Source: an uncultured Bacilli bacterium
Lineage (GTDB): Bacteria; Bacillota_I; Bacilli_A; RF39; UBA660
Reading direction: 5' to 3'
Assembly: GCA_934167485.1 (NCBI GenBank)
Contig: CAKPKL010000008.1
Location: forward strand, 4,103 to 68,102
Length of the DNA: 64,000 bases
Shown: positions 35,263 through 42,224 of the stretch, piece after piece
How the letters are laid out: the number at the start of each line of letters is the position of its first letter
Numbering within the stretch: the stretch's first letter is position 1
Position numbers and translations under genes: made by a program
The notes under the pieces: model-generated
The model's input: only the letters and a program-made list of their open reading frames with translations
What the model was told of the DNA's origin: nothing
The model's database searches: none

Positions 35263-36228
35263 ATGGAAAACAAATATTTACCAATAGGTTCAATATGTAC
35301 ACTAAAAGGAAAGAATAAAAAAGTGATGATAACTGGATATTATTCAGTTGAATTTAAAGGAAATTTAACTATAAAGGATTATTGTGGGTGTGCTTATCCA
35401 GAAGGTATGTTACTACCTGAATCAGTTTGTAATTTTAATCATACTGATATTGAAACAGTAGATTTTGTAGGATATAAAAATGATGAACAAAAAACATTTG
35501 AAGATTTATTAAATAGACTTACTGGTAATGTTTCAGAAGAGGAAAAAGCAAAAAAATTTCATGAAGATAATGAAATGTTCTTGACTTCTAATAAATCTTA
35601 TTCAAAATTATTATTTGATGAAAATGGTGTTGTTATGATAGCAGAACCTGCAAAACAAAAAGAGCCTGAAAATAATACAAAGTATCATTTTGATGCGAAT
35701 GGAACAGTGATAAGTGTAGAGAGACCTGAACAAAAAAATCCTTTTCATGTTGAATATAAAGATTCAAAAGAGGTAAAAGAAACGCCTTCTAAAGATTGGA
35801 ATATATTTAAGAATATTAAATTTGATGAAAATGGAACTGTAGTAAGTGCTGAGGTAAATGAAGAACCTAAAGAAAATACATTGAATAAAATAGAGTTTGA
35901 TGAAAATGGTGTTGTTATAGCCGCAAATGGAGAAACATTGAAAGTTCAAGATACGCCAAAACCACAATATAGATTTAATGATGATGGTATATTAATATCA
36001 GATGGTGTAGAAGTATTAGAAGATGAAAAAACTGCAGCACAAGAATTAGAAAATGATGCTGTTAAAGTGGATTATAAATTTGATGATGAAGGTAATGTCG
36101 TATCAGCTAATGAAACAATATCTCCTATAAGTTCAGGACTTCCTGGTTATGTTGAACCAAAACCAACTGTTAATAATAATTCAAAATATCAATTCGATGA
36201 AAATGGAATAGTAATATCTGCAAATTAA
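35263..36228 (+). CDS. DUF4176-like protein with FDxNGxVxSA repeats
   Basis: A 321-residue protein from ATG 35263 (GAGGTG upstream). The N-terminal ~75 residues (KYLPIGSICTLKGKNKKVMITGYY...DYCGCAYPEGMLLPES) match the DUF4176 pattern found next to type VII secretion genes in Firmicutes. The rest carries seven spaced copies of a motif like FDENGVVISA: residues near 117, 142, 187, 211, 237, 272 and 312. Between copies are acidic, Glu/Pro-rich linkers, so this part is probably a flexible tail with repeated short binding sites. It lies directly after the small secreted-protein operon and should belong to the same system. No enzymatic motif is visible. Confidence 0.8.
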   Translation: MENKYLPIGSICTLKGKNKKVMITGYYSVEFKGNLTIKDYCGCAYPEGMLLPESVCNFNHTDIETVDFVGYKNDEQKTFEDLLNRLTGNVSEEEKAKKFHEDNEMFLTSNKSYSKLLFDENGVVMIAEPAKQKEPENNTKYHFDANGTVISVERPEQKNPFHVEYKDSKEVKETPSKDWNIFKNIKFDENGTVVSAEVNEEPKENTLNKIEFDENGVVIAANGETLKVQDTPKPQYRFNDDGILISDGVEVLEDEKTAAQELENDAVKVDYKFDDEGNVVSANETISPISSGLPGYVEPKPTVNNNSKYQFDENGIVISAN

Positions 36229-36251
36229 TAGAATTTATATTCTATTTTTTT
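36228..36251 (+). terminator. terminator after the DUF4176-like gene
   Basis: ATAGAAT (36228-36234) pairs with ATTCTAT (36239-36245), followed by TTTTTT. A further possible promoter, TTGCTT with TATAAT after 17 bp, lies just behind it for the next gene. Confidence 0.75.
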
Positions 36252-36296
36252 ATTGCTTTTTGAATGTTATAAAGTTATAATTAAATAGGTGGTATA

Positions 36297-37643
36297 ATGG
36301 ATATAGTAGAACAAGCAAAATTATTTGCTATTAAAGCACATTTTAATCAAGTAAGAAAATCAGAAAAAGATAAACCAATGATAATACATCCTATAGATGT
36401 AGGTAATATATTAAAACAGTATCATTTTGATGATAATGTAATATCTGCAGGTATTCTTCATGATGTTATAGAAGATACTAAGTATACAAAAGAAGATATA
36501 CTTAATTTATTTGGAGAAGATATTTTATCATTAGTACTTGGTGATACTGAGATTGATAAAAGTTTGTCTTGGGAAGAGAGAAAAAAATATACAATAGATA
36601 CTGTTAAAAACCTAGATTTAAGACACAAAGCAATATGTTGTGCGGATAAGATTAGCAATCTTGAAGATATGATGATATTATTTGAAAAGAATGGCAAATA
36701 TGATTTTAGTAGTTTTAAAAGAGGATTTGAAGAACAAAAATGGTATTTTACACATCTTTATGAAAGTCTAATATATAATGAAGATTCAAATCATCCTATG
36801 TTTATTAGATTAAAAGAATTAATTGATTATATTTTTAATAATAAAAAAGATGATGACTATGTAAAAAATGTAATATATAAAAATTCTAAGGAAGAATATA
36901 GTGAAGTTTTAAAATTACATTTTAAGAAATTAGAAATAAAAAAACTTAAAAATATATTTGATAATAAGCCTTATGTAATTGAATTTACTGGCACACCTAG
37001 AACAGGTAAAACAACTTTAATAAATAATTTAAAAGATTTTTTTAAAAAAGCAAATTTTGAAGTAGAAGTATTAGAAGAATTTACTACTTCATTAAAATAT
37101 AAAACAAAGATATATCCAAAATTAAAAAATGAATATAAAAATATAATAAATCAAGAAATACCTAAATATGTATTAAAACAATTAAATAGTTCTATAAAAG
37201 GTGATAAAGATATTATAATAATCGATAGATCGCTTTTTGATAGATTGATTTGGGCTGATAGATTGTATGTGAAAGATGGATTTACATTGGAAGAGTATGA
37301 AAACTATAAAAATAAATATATTCCTATTATTAAGAAAAAGATAAATGTAGTAGTCGCACTTTTTACTGATAGTATTACTTGTTTAAAAAGAGATTATTAT
37401 GCAAATTTATCTTTAGAAAAAAGAAATTTTTTAAATCAAGAAAATGTTGATGAATATAACACTTCTTTATTAAATATGAAAGAGTTATCAAAGAAAGAAA
37501 GTATTAATTTAATGTTATTTGATACTACACAAAAAAGTCAAAGACAGATATCTATAGAGATTGTTAATGCTATATTAGATGATATGAGAAAGTATTATAT
37601 AAATTATATAAAAAGAAAAATAGAGAAATATAATAATAATTAG
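36297..37643 (+). CDS. fusion of RelA/SpoT-type HD hydrolase and nucleotide-kinase-like P-loop domain
   Basis: The 448-residue protein joins two domains. Residues 1-170 resemble the HD hydrolase of SpoT/MESH1 (AIKAHFNQVRKSEKDKPMIIHPIDV, then GILHDVIEDTKYT with the HD pair, then CADKISNLEDM); those enzymes hydrolyse (p)ppGpp. Residues about 220-430 hold a P-loop GTPRTGKTTLINNL and IIIDRSLFDRLIWAD, in the style of thymidylate or deoxynucleoside kinases. No synthetase domain is seen. The likely activity is phosphohydrolysis plus phosphorylation of nucleotides, but the substrates are not visible. This is a rare arrangement. It is a single gene with GGTGG upstream. Confidence 0.78.
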   Translation: MDIVEQAKLFAIKAHFNQVRKSEKDKPMIIHPIDVGNILKQYHFDDNVISAGILHDVIEDTKYTKEDILNLFGEDILSLVLGDTEIDKSLSWEERKKYTIDTVKNLDLRHKAICCADKISNLEDMMILFEKNGKYDFSSFKRGFEEQKWYFTHLYESLIYNEDSNHPMFIRLKELIDYIFNNKKDDDYVKNVIYKNSKEEYSEVLKLHFKKLEIKKLKNIFDNKPYVIEFTGTPRTGKTTLINNLKDFFKKANFEVEVLEEFTTSLKYKTKIYPKLKNEYKNIINQEIPKYVLKQLNSSIKGDKDIIIIDRSLFDRLIWADRLYVKDGFTLEEYENYKNKYIPIIKKKINVVVALFTDSITCLKRDYYANLSLEKRNFLNQENVDEYNTSLLNMKELSKKESINLMLFDTTQKSQRQISIEIVNAILDDMRKYYINYIKRKIEKYNNN

Positions 37644-37701
37644 TTATTACACCATTCAACTTACAAATACCTTCATACAATAAACTAGATAGGAGGTATT
37701 T

Positions 37702-37965
37702 ATGTTGTTTAATAGAAATTGTGGTTGTGGGTGTAATAGACAAATGCAACAAATGGAACAACCTATAATGGAACCAGTAATAACTAAATGTGTAGAAAAA
37801 GAATTTTACCATGAAGTACCACATTGTTGTCCAATACATACTCACGTAATAAATAAACATATATATACACATACTTATACACCAAAATATACTTGTGACG
37901 AAGAAAACGTAGTAATAAATAATGATTGTGGTGGATGCGCTGGACAAATGTTTAATAACAATTAA
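37702..37965 (+). CDS. CotD-like spore coat protein
   Basis: The 87-residue protein is rich in Cys, His and Tyr. The core VEKEFYHEVPHCCPIHTHVINKHIYTHTYTPKY (about 33-66) resembles the CotD inner spore coat family, in which HPTHTTNVNH-like repeats occur. The N-terminus is FNRNCGCGCNRQMQQMEQP and the C-terminus CGGCAGQ. In Bacillus, CotD is packed into the spore coat. A strong AGGAGG site precedes the ATG, and a strong terminator follows. If correct, this is a sporulation gene in a genome that otherwise looks small and AT-rich. Identification rests on composition and core pattern, not on alignment. Confidence 0.72.
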   Translation: MLFNRNCGCGCNRQMQQMEQPIMEPVITKCVEKEFYHEVPHCCPIHTHVINKHIYTHTYTPKYTCDEENVVINNDCGGCAGQMFNNN

Positions 37966-37989
37966 GAATAGAGTTTCTATTCTTTTTTG
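37964..37989 (+). terminator. terminator after the CotD-like gene
   Basis: AAGAATAGA (37964-37972) pairs with TCTATTCTT (37976-37984), with TTTT after it. Confidence 0.85.
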
Positions 37990-38003
37990 ATGCTTTACAT
38001 TAA

Positions 38004-38210
38004 TATAAAAAGTATTATGAGAAGGAATGTAATAATATTTCAAGTGAAAGATATGATAGTTGTGATATAACAATAGATGGAAATACACTAATAATTACTA
38101 AATCAAATAATTTAAAATCAGATATAAATAAAGATATGGCAAATACAACAACAAAAGATAGTTTAATAGAAGCATATAAAGATGGAGAATTATTTACTTG
38201 TGAAGGTTAA
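38004..38210 (+). pseudogene. 3' remnant of an unknown gene
   Basis: An open frame without a proper start runs from after a TAA at 38001 to a stop at 38208-38210. It encodes about 68 residues (YEKECNNISSERYDSCDITID... DSLIEAYKDGELFTCEG). There is no ribosome site before an ATG in frame, and a good terminator follows, so it looks like the end of a broken gene, perhaps of a secreted or pilin-like protein. Function is unknown. Confidence 0.5.
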
Positions 38211-38237
38211 AAAACTATTAAATTAATAGTTTTTTTT
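38211..38237 (+). terminator. terminator after the gene remnant
   Basis: AAAACTATT (38211-38219) pairs with AATAGTTTT (38225-38233), with more T behind. Confidence 0.75.
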
Positions 38238-38266
38238 ATTTTTTTTAAAAATTTTTAAAAAAAGTG

Positions 38267-38295
38267 TTGACATTTGTCAAAATATAGTGTAATAT
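38267..38295 (+). promoter_or_regulatory. promoter of tandem RNA copy 1
   Basis: TTGACA (38267-38272), a perfect -35 box, and TAATAT (38290-38295) are 17 bp apart. Confidence 0.75.
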
Positions 38296-38301
38296 ATAAT
38301 T

Positions 38302-38635
38302 AGCTTAAAGATATTAGCAAACAAGAAATATTTTAATTACTGTGATAAGAGATCAAGTAATTCTGATTAAACCATTTAATCCATAAATATTTCTCAAAAA
38401 AACGCTAAAGAATATTAAGTAAAAAACGTTATATAATAAGAAATTATATAATCGTATTTACTTGGTATTCATTGTTAGAAATGCATTTATATGTAATTTC
38501 TGCCAGCTTTAAGTTTTACAATTGTAAGAAGAGAGAAACTTCTATGGTGGGAATGCTACACTAAGTACTGATAATATTTAGTATGTGGTTTTCTAAACTC
38601 GAAAGCAATGGTTTTATCAGAATCGTTGCTTTTTT
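38302..38635 (+). ncRNA. structured noncoding RNA, tandem copy 1
   Basis: There is no open frame here. The 5' part folds well: TTAGC (38314-38318) with GCTAA, AGAAATATTT with AAATATTTCT, and inside these AATTACT/AGTAATT and GATTAAA/TTTAATC. A second domain has AATATTAAGTAAA pairing with TTTACTTGGTATT around an inner ATTATATAA hairpin. The last ~170 bases are almost identical to copy 2, including TTTCTGCCAGC, ATGGTGGGAATGCTACACT and GTTTTCTAAACTCGAAAGC. It ends in a 10-bp terminator stem with T-run. With its own consensus promoter it should be a free RNA of about 330 bases. The class is not identified; raiA, 6S and similar Firmicutes RNAs are candidates to test. Confidence 0.75.
38604..38635 (+). 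terminator. terminator of tandem RNA copy 1
   Basis: GCAATGGTTT pairs with GAATCGTTGC around a five-base loop, followed by TTTTTT. The pairing includes G-U pairs and is identical in copy 2. Confidence 0.8.
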
Positions 38636-38673
38636 GTCGCTTATGATAAATTGTAAAAATTTGTAAAAAACTG

Positions 38674-38702
38674 TTGACAAGAATAAAATACTATAGTATA
38701 CT
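38674..38702 (+). promoter_or_regulatory. promoter of tandem RNA copy 2
   Basis: TTGACA (38674-38679) and TATACT (38697-38702) are 17 bp apart. The -35 box is perfect and there is one mismatch in the -10 box. Confidence 0.8.
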
Positions 38703-38708
38703 AATATT

Positions 38709-39018
38709 AGTTTAGAGATAAGATAATATAAATATCACTGTAAATAATTAATCATAGAATTGTTAATTATTTATACATATTAATTATCATATAATATTAA
38801 GTAAAAAATATTATATAATCAAAATAAATTATATAACCTATTTACTTAATATTGAGCTAGAATGCATTTATATGTAATTTCTGCCAGCTCTAAACGTTAC
38901 AATTGTAAGAAGAAAGGAAAACTTCTATGGTGGGAATGCTACACTAAGTACTGATAATATTTAGTATGTGGTTTTCTAAACTCGAAAGCAATGGTTTTAT
39001 CAGAATCGTTGCTTTTTT
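38709..39018 (+). ncRNA. structured noncoding RNA, tandem copy 2
   Basis: The second copy is about 310 bases. Its 5' domain differs in sequence from copy 1 but also folds: TAAATAATTAA pairs with TTAATTATTTA. The second domain stem is a perfect AATATTAAGTAAA with TTTACTTAATATT, where copy 1 has G-U pairs at the same positions, so pairing is kept while bases change. The 3' ~170 bases match copy 1 with few changes (CAGCTCTAAACG against CAGCTTTAAGTT). It ends in the same terminator, 34 bp before the start of the ASCH gene. It could be a free RNA, or a leader when the terminator is read through. Confidence 0.75.
38986..39018 (+). terminator. terminator of tandem RNA copy 2
   Basis: Same stem and loop as in copy 1, followed by TTTTTT. 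Confidence 0.8.
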
Positions 39019-39052
39019 GTTTATATTATTTTATAATTAATATGGTGGTAGT

Positions 39053-39775
39053 ATGAAGGCTTTGACAATAAAAGAACCATGGGCTAGTTTAATTGTAAAT
39101 AAATATAAAGAATATGAGTTTAGAAGTTGGAAAACAAATTATAGGGGTAAAATATTGATTCATGCTGGATTAACTCTTGAACGTGATATGGTAGAAAGAT
39201 TTTTGTGTTACAATTTAAACTATAAAATGGGGTATATAATAGGTGAGGCAACACTTGTAGATTGTATTGCTGTAGATGATAAATTTAATAATGAATTAAA
39301 AATAAAAAATCCTATTGTGTATGCTAAAAGCAATCACATAGAGGATTATGCTTGGAAATTAGAAAATATTAAAAAATATGAAAAACCTATTCCTGTAAAA
39401 GGAAAGCTGGGTTTATGGAATTATGAGGTGAGTAAAATGCATGAAATGAGATTAAATAATGGTCCATTTAATTCAATAAAAAGTGGTAGTAAGACAATTG
39501 AAATGAGATTAAATGATGAAAAGAGAAAATTAATAAAAATAGGTGATATTATAAAATTTATAAATAGAAGTACTGATGAATATATTACTACTAGGGTAGT
39601 AAATTTACATCATTATAAAAACTTTGATGAATTATATAAACATTTTGATAAAGTATCTTTAGGATATAAGAATAATGAAGTAGCAAGCCCTAAAGATATG
39701 GAGTTGTATTATTCTATAGAAGAGCAAGAAAAGTATGGTGTACTGGGGATAGAGTTAACCTTGATGAAAACTTAA
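39053..39775 (+). CDS. protein with two ASCH domains
   Basis: The 240-residue protein appears to be a fusion of two ASCH (PUA-like, RNA-binding) domains. The first (1-125) begins KALTIKEPWASLIVNKYKEYEFRSWKTNYRGKILIHAG, the common ASCH pattern. The second (126-240) begins MHEMRLNNGPFNSIKSGSKTIEMRLNDEKRKLIKIGDIIKFIN, which is the EVE/ASCH-like type found as a stand-alone protein in other bacteria. ASCH proteins bind RNA or modified nucleosides; some hydrolyse N4-acetylcytidine. A GGTGG site precedes the ATG. The gene lies directly behind the tandem RNAs, but a link is only suggested by position. Confidence 0.85.
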   Translation: MKALTIKEPWASLIVNKYKEYEFRSWKTNYRGKILIHAGLTLERDMVERFLCYNLNYKMGYIIGEATLVDCIAVDDKFNNELKIKNPIVYAKSNHIEDYAWKLENIKKYEKPIPVKGKLGLWNYEVSKMHEMRLNNGPFNSIKSGSKTIEMRLNDEKRKLIKIGDIIKFINRSTDEYITTRVVNLHHYKNFDELYKHFDKVSLGYKNNEVASPKDMELYYSIEEQEKYGVLGIELTLMKT

Positions 39776-39847
39776 TTTGATTTAAACTAAGTTTATTGAA
39801 ATTATAACTAGTTAAATGGTATAATTAAATAAGAAAGGTGGTATCTT

Positions 39848-40342
39848 ATGAATAAGAACAAAATTTTTGGGTATGTTGCTATAGGAGCTGCAGCGTTGTT
39901 GGTATTAAGTTTATTTTTACCTTATGTATCTATATTTTCAATAAGTAGAAGTCTATGGAAGGCTGAAGATCCTTCAAGAGTAGTTTTATTATTATTAAGT
40001 TTATTTGTTATTGTATTATATTTAATAAATAAAAAAACAGAGATGAGTTATATAACAGCTGGCTTTGGAACTTTTTATCAAATTTGTATGATAATTCAAA
40101 GTGAAGGTTTAGAGTATTTTTCAATAGGATTTTATTTAATGTTATTAGCTTCTATAACTATAGGTGTTATGACATTTCTATATGATGAAAAAAAATCACA
40201 TGCTATAATAAATTTATCTTTTAATAAAGGTAATACAGTTAATTTACAACCAACACAATCCCAAAATAATAATCAAGTTCAACAACAAATCGTTGGATAT
40301 GATCAAAATACAGGAAATCCAATTTATTCTAATAATAATTAG
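39848..40342 (+). CDS. membrane protein, unknown function
   Basis: The 164-residue protein has four hydrophobic segments (about 8-30, 43-60, 66-85, 91-110) and a soluble Gln/Asn-rich C-terminus (SQNNNQVQQQIVGYDQNTGNPIYSNNN), probably cytoplasmic. The tail pattern GYDQNTGNPIY is common in small Firmicutes membrane proteins of unknown role. AAGGTGG precedes the ATG. It converges with the first VanY gene across a shared hairpin. Confidence 0.7.
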   Translation: MNKNKIFGYVAIGAAALLVLSLFLPYVSIFSISRSLWKAEDPSRVVLLLLSLFVIVLYLINKKTEMSYITAGFGTFYQICMIIQSEGLEYFSIGFYLMLLASITIGVMTFLYDEKKSHAIINLSFNKGNTVNLQPTQSQNNNQVQQQIVGYDQNTGNPIYSNNN

Positions 40343-40362
40343 TAGTGAAAACTACTTTTTAT
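40341..40362. terminator. terminator between convergent genes
   Basis: AGTAGT (40341-40346) pairs with ACTACT (40351-40356), followed by TTT. The stop of the first VanY gene on the minus strand lies in the right arm. Confidence 0.65.
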
Positions 40363-40984
40363 TTTGATTTAAATAATATTCATCTAATGTAAGATTGTTT
40401 TTATATAAATAATAAGATAATTTAGTACCAACATAGCGATAATGCCAAGGTTCATATTTAAATCCAGTAATGTGAAATTTTGCTTTAGGATATCTTAAAA
40501 TAAATCCATATTTATATGAGTTTTTATTCATCCAAATAAATTCTTTAGTGTCTTCAAAATTATCATAATCAAGAGATGAATCTGCTACATCAACGGCTAA
40601 ACCAGTTTGATGTTCTGAATGTCCAGCTCTAGCACTTGCCATATCTGCATAATAAATTCCTTTATTTAGGCAGTAATTATTATATAGTTTTTCTTGATAA
40701 TCATAACTTCTATATGTAGATGTAGCTACTATATTTAATCCATCCTTTTTAGCGTCTTCAGCCATTTTTTCAAAAAATATTTTAGCTTCTTTTCTTAAAT
40801 ACTTATCTTTACAAGCATATTTAATATCTACCAGTTCTAGATCTTTTGGTACATATTCTTTCTCGAGTCTAATATTTTTATTTACTAATGTATCAATATC
40901 AACTTTATTTATTACTTTAATATCTTTATAAAAATTACCATTCTCTAAAATGATAAGTAATAAAATATAAATAACTTTTTCCAT
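40352..40984 (-). CDS. M15 (VanY-type) D-Ala-D-Ala carboxypeptidase, copy 1
   Basis: The 210-residue protein is a VanY-like zinc peptidase. The metal motif SARAGHSEHQTGLAVDVAD (about residues 114-132) and the C-terminal WHYRYVG (about 181-187) are intact, as is the STYRSYDYQEKLY substrate loop. The N-terminal ~18 residues are hydrophobic (VIYILLLIILENG), so it is membrane-anchored or secreted. VanY removes the last D-Ala from peptidoglycan stem peptides. It lacks the long N-terminal stalk of the two neighbours. It is the last of three paralogous genes on this strand. Confidence 0.9.
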   Translation of the reverse strand: MEKVIYILLLIILENGNFYKDIKVINKVDIDTLVNKNIRLEKEYVPKDLELVDIKYACKDKYLRKEAKIFFEKMAEDAKKDGLNIVATSTYRSYDYQEKLYNNYCLNKGIYYADMASARAGHSEHQTGLAVDVADSSLDYDNFEDTKEFIWMNKNSYKYGFILRYPKAKFHITGFKYEPWHYRYVGTKLSYYLYKNNLTLDEYYLNQNKK

Positions 40985-41004
40985 ATAATCACCACTATAT
41001 TATA

Positions 41005-41030
41005 TGAAAAAAAGATAGAAATTCTATCTT
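41005..41030 (-). terminator. terminator after VanY copy 2
   Basis: Read on the minus strand, AAGATAGAA pairs with TTCTATCTT, followed by TTTTT. It overlaps the stop codon of the copy 2 gene. Confidence 0.75.
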
Positions 41031-42169
41031 AAAAAGTAAGCATAATATTCTTCATATGAAATATTATTTTCTTTTATGTATTTAGCAATATCTACTCCAA
41101 CATAACGATAGTGCCATGATTCATATATATATCCAGTTAGATTTTCTTTATCTTTAGGAAATCTTAAAATAAATCCATATTTATAAGCATTTTTATCTAA
41201 CCATTCAAATTCCTTTGTATTTTCAAATTCTCCAAATGATACATGATTTCCATTTGTAAGATCTGTAGAATAACCTAATTGATGTTCAGAGTATCCTGGT
41301 CTAGCAGAGTAGGTATCTGCAGCTTTAACACCATCAGCTTTAACATAGTTGTTATAAAGTATTGATTGAAAATTATAATCTCTATAAGCTGTTGTAATTT
41401 GTATAGTTAAACCTTCTTCTTTTGCAGCATTTGCCATTTTTTCAAAATTTTCATATGCAGTTTTATTTAGTTTAGCATTCCCACTAGGAACATTTATAAT
41501 GTCTACTCCTGTATAATCACTACCTAAATAATAATACTTATTAACTAAAGTATACATCCCTTTAGAAATATCAGCAGGCATTGAATCATCATAAGATTTT
41601 TTATCTAAATTAGAGTTAACTTGAGATACAATATCTTTAAAGCTCAAACTTTTATTTTTGTCATAATAACTAATATATCTATCTAAATTATCTATTATAA
41701 AATATTTCTCATTTACAAAGTTAATAGCAAGTTCGTCAATATTACTATAGTTATTTATATATTTTATTATTCCATCTACATTATCATATTTATCTAATAA
41801 GTTCATATATTTATCAATATTTTTCTCAATAAAATCATTATTGTTAACAACATCCATAATTTTAGTATAATCAACTTTTTCATATTTTAAAGAATACTTC
41901 ATATATAAATCTAGTTTATTTGAATTATAGTTATCACTATTAATTATATAACTTATATTCTTATTATACTTATATTTTTTTATAGTTTCTACTTCAGATT
42001 TAGTTAATTTATTTATCTCATTTATTTCAAGTTCATTATATCCTTTAGCTTTTAGAGAATCTTTGTTTTTATTACTGAAACATAAAATAAGTCCAATAAT
42101 AATAAATAATATAAATAAAACAAGTACAACTTTTACACTTTTCTTTAATTTTTTCTTTTTTATTTTCAT
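41024..42169 (-). CDS. M15 (VanY-type) D-Ala-D-Ala carboxypeptidase, copy 2
   Basis: The 381-residue protein has a basic N-terminus and one transmembrane helix (VVLVLFILFIIIGLILCF, about 13-30), a long stalk of helical repeats rich in Asn, Lys and Tyr (about 35-200) and a C-terminal VanY domain with TAYRDYNFQSILY, SARPGYSEHQLGYSTDLT and WHYRYVGVDIA. The catalytic ligands are conserved. The stalk may reach through the thick wall or sense something there. It belongs to a minus-strand series with the two neighbours, each with its own terminator. Confidence 0.9.
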   Translation of the reverse strand: MKIKKKKLKKSVKVVLVLFILFIIIGLILCFSNKNKDSLKAKGYNELEINEINKLTKSEVETIKKYKYNKNISYIINSDNYNSNKLDLYMKYSLKYEKVDYTKIMDVVNNNDFIEKNIDKYMNLLDKYDNVDGIIKYINNYSNIDELAINFVNEKYFIIDNLDRYISYYDKNKSLSFKDIVSQVNSNLDKKSYDDSMPADISKGMYTLVNKYYYLGSDYTGVDIINVPSGNAKLNKTAYENFEKMANAAKEEGLTIQITTAYRDYNFQSILYNNYVKADGVKAADTYSARPGYSEHQLGYSTDLTNGNHVSFGEFENTKEFEWLDKNAYKYGFILRFPKDKENLTGYIYESWHYRYVGVDIAKYIKENNISYEEYYAYFLR

Positions 42170-42201
42170 ATCATCACCTTAATTATTATATCATAAATTA
42201 T

Positions 42202-42224
42202 AAAAAAAGGATATAAATCCCTTA
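42202..42224 (-). terminator. terminator after VanY copy 3
   Basis: On the minus strand, AAGGGAT pairs with ATCCTTT, followed by a T-run. It lies at the end of the copy 3 gene. Confidence 0.7.

Noticed and set aside
37570..38088. Open frame of 172 codons on the minus strand over the CotD-like gene
   Set aside because: It crosses two terminators, has no ribosome site and has the Tyr/His-rich composition of a shadow frame; the plus-strand CotD-like gene with AGGAGG explains the region.
38302..38635. T-box riboswitch because of ATGGTGGGAATGCTACAC
   Set aside because: The segment only loosely resembles the T-box sequence, no antiterminator alternative is visible and no aminoacyl-tRNA synthetase or amino-acid gene follows.
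38267..39018. CRISPR array or tracrRNA explanation for the repeated noncoding DNA
   Set aside because: There are only two long copies with promoters and terminators, no short spaced repeats and no cas genes in the window.
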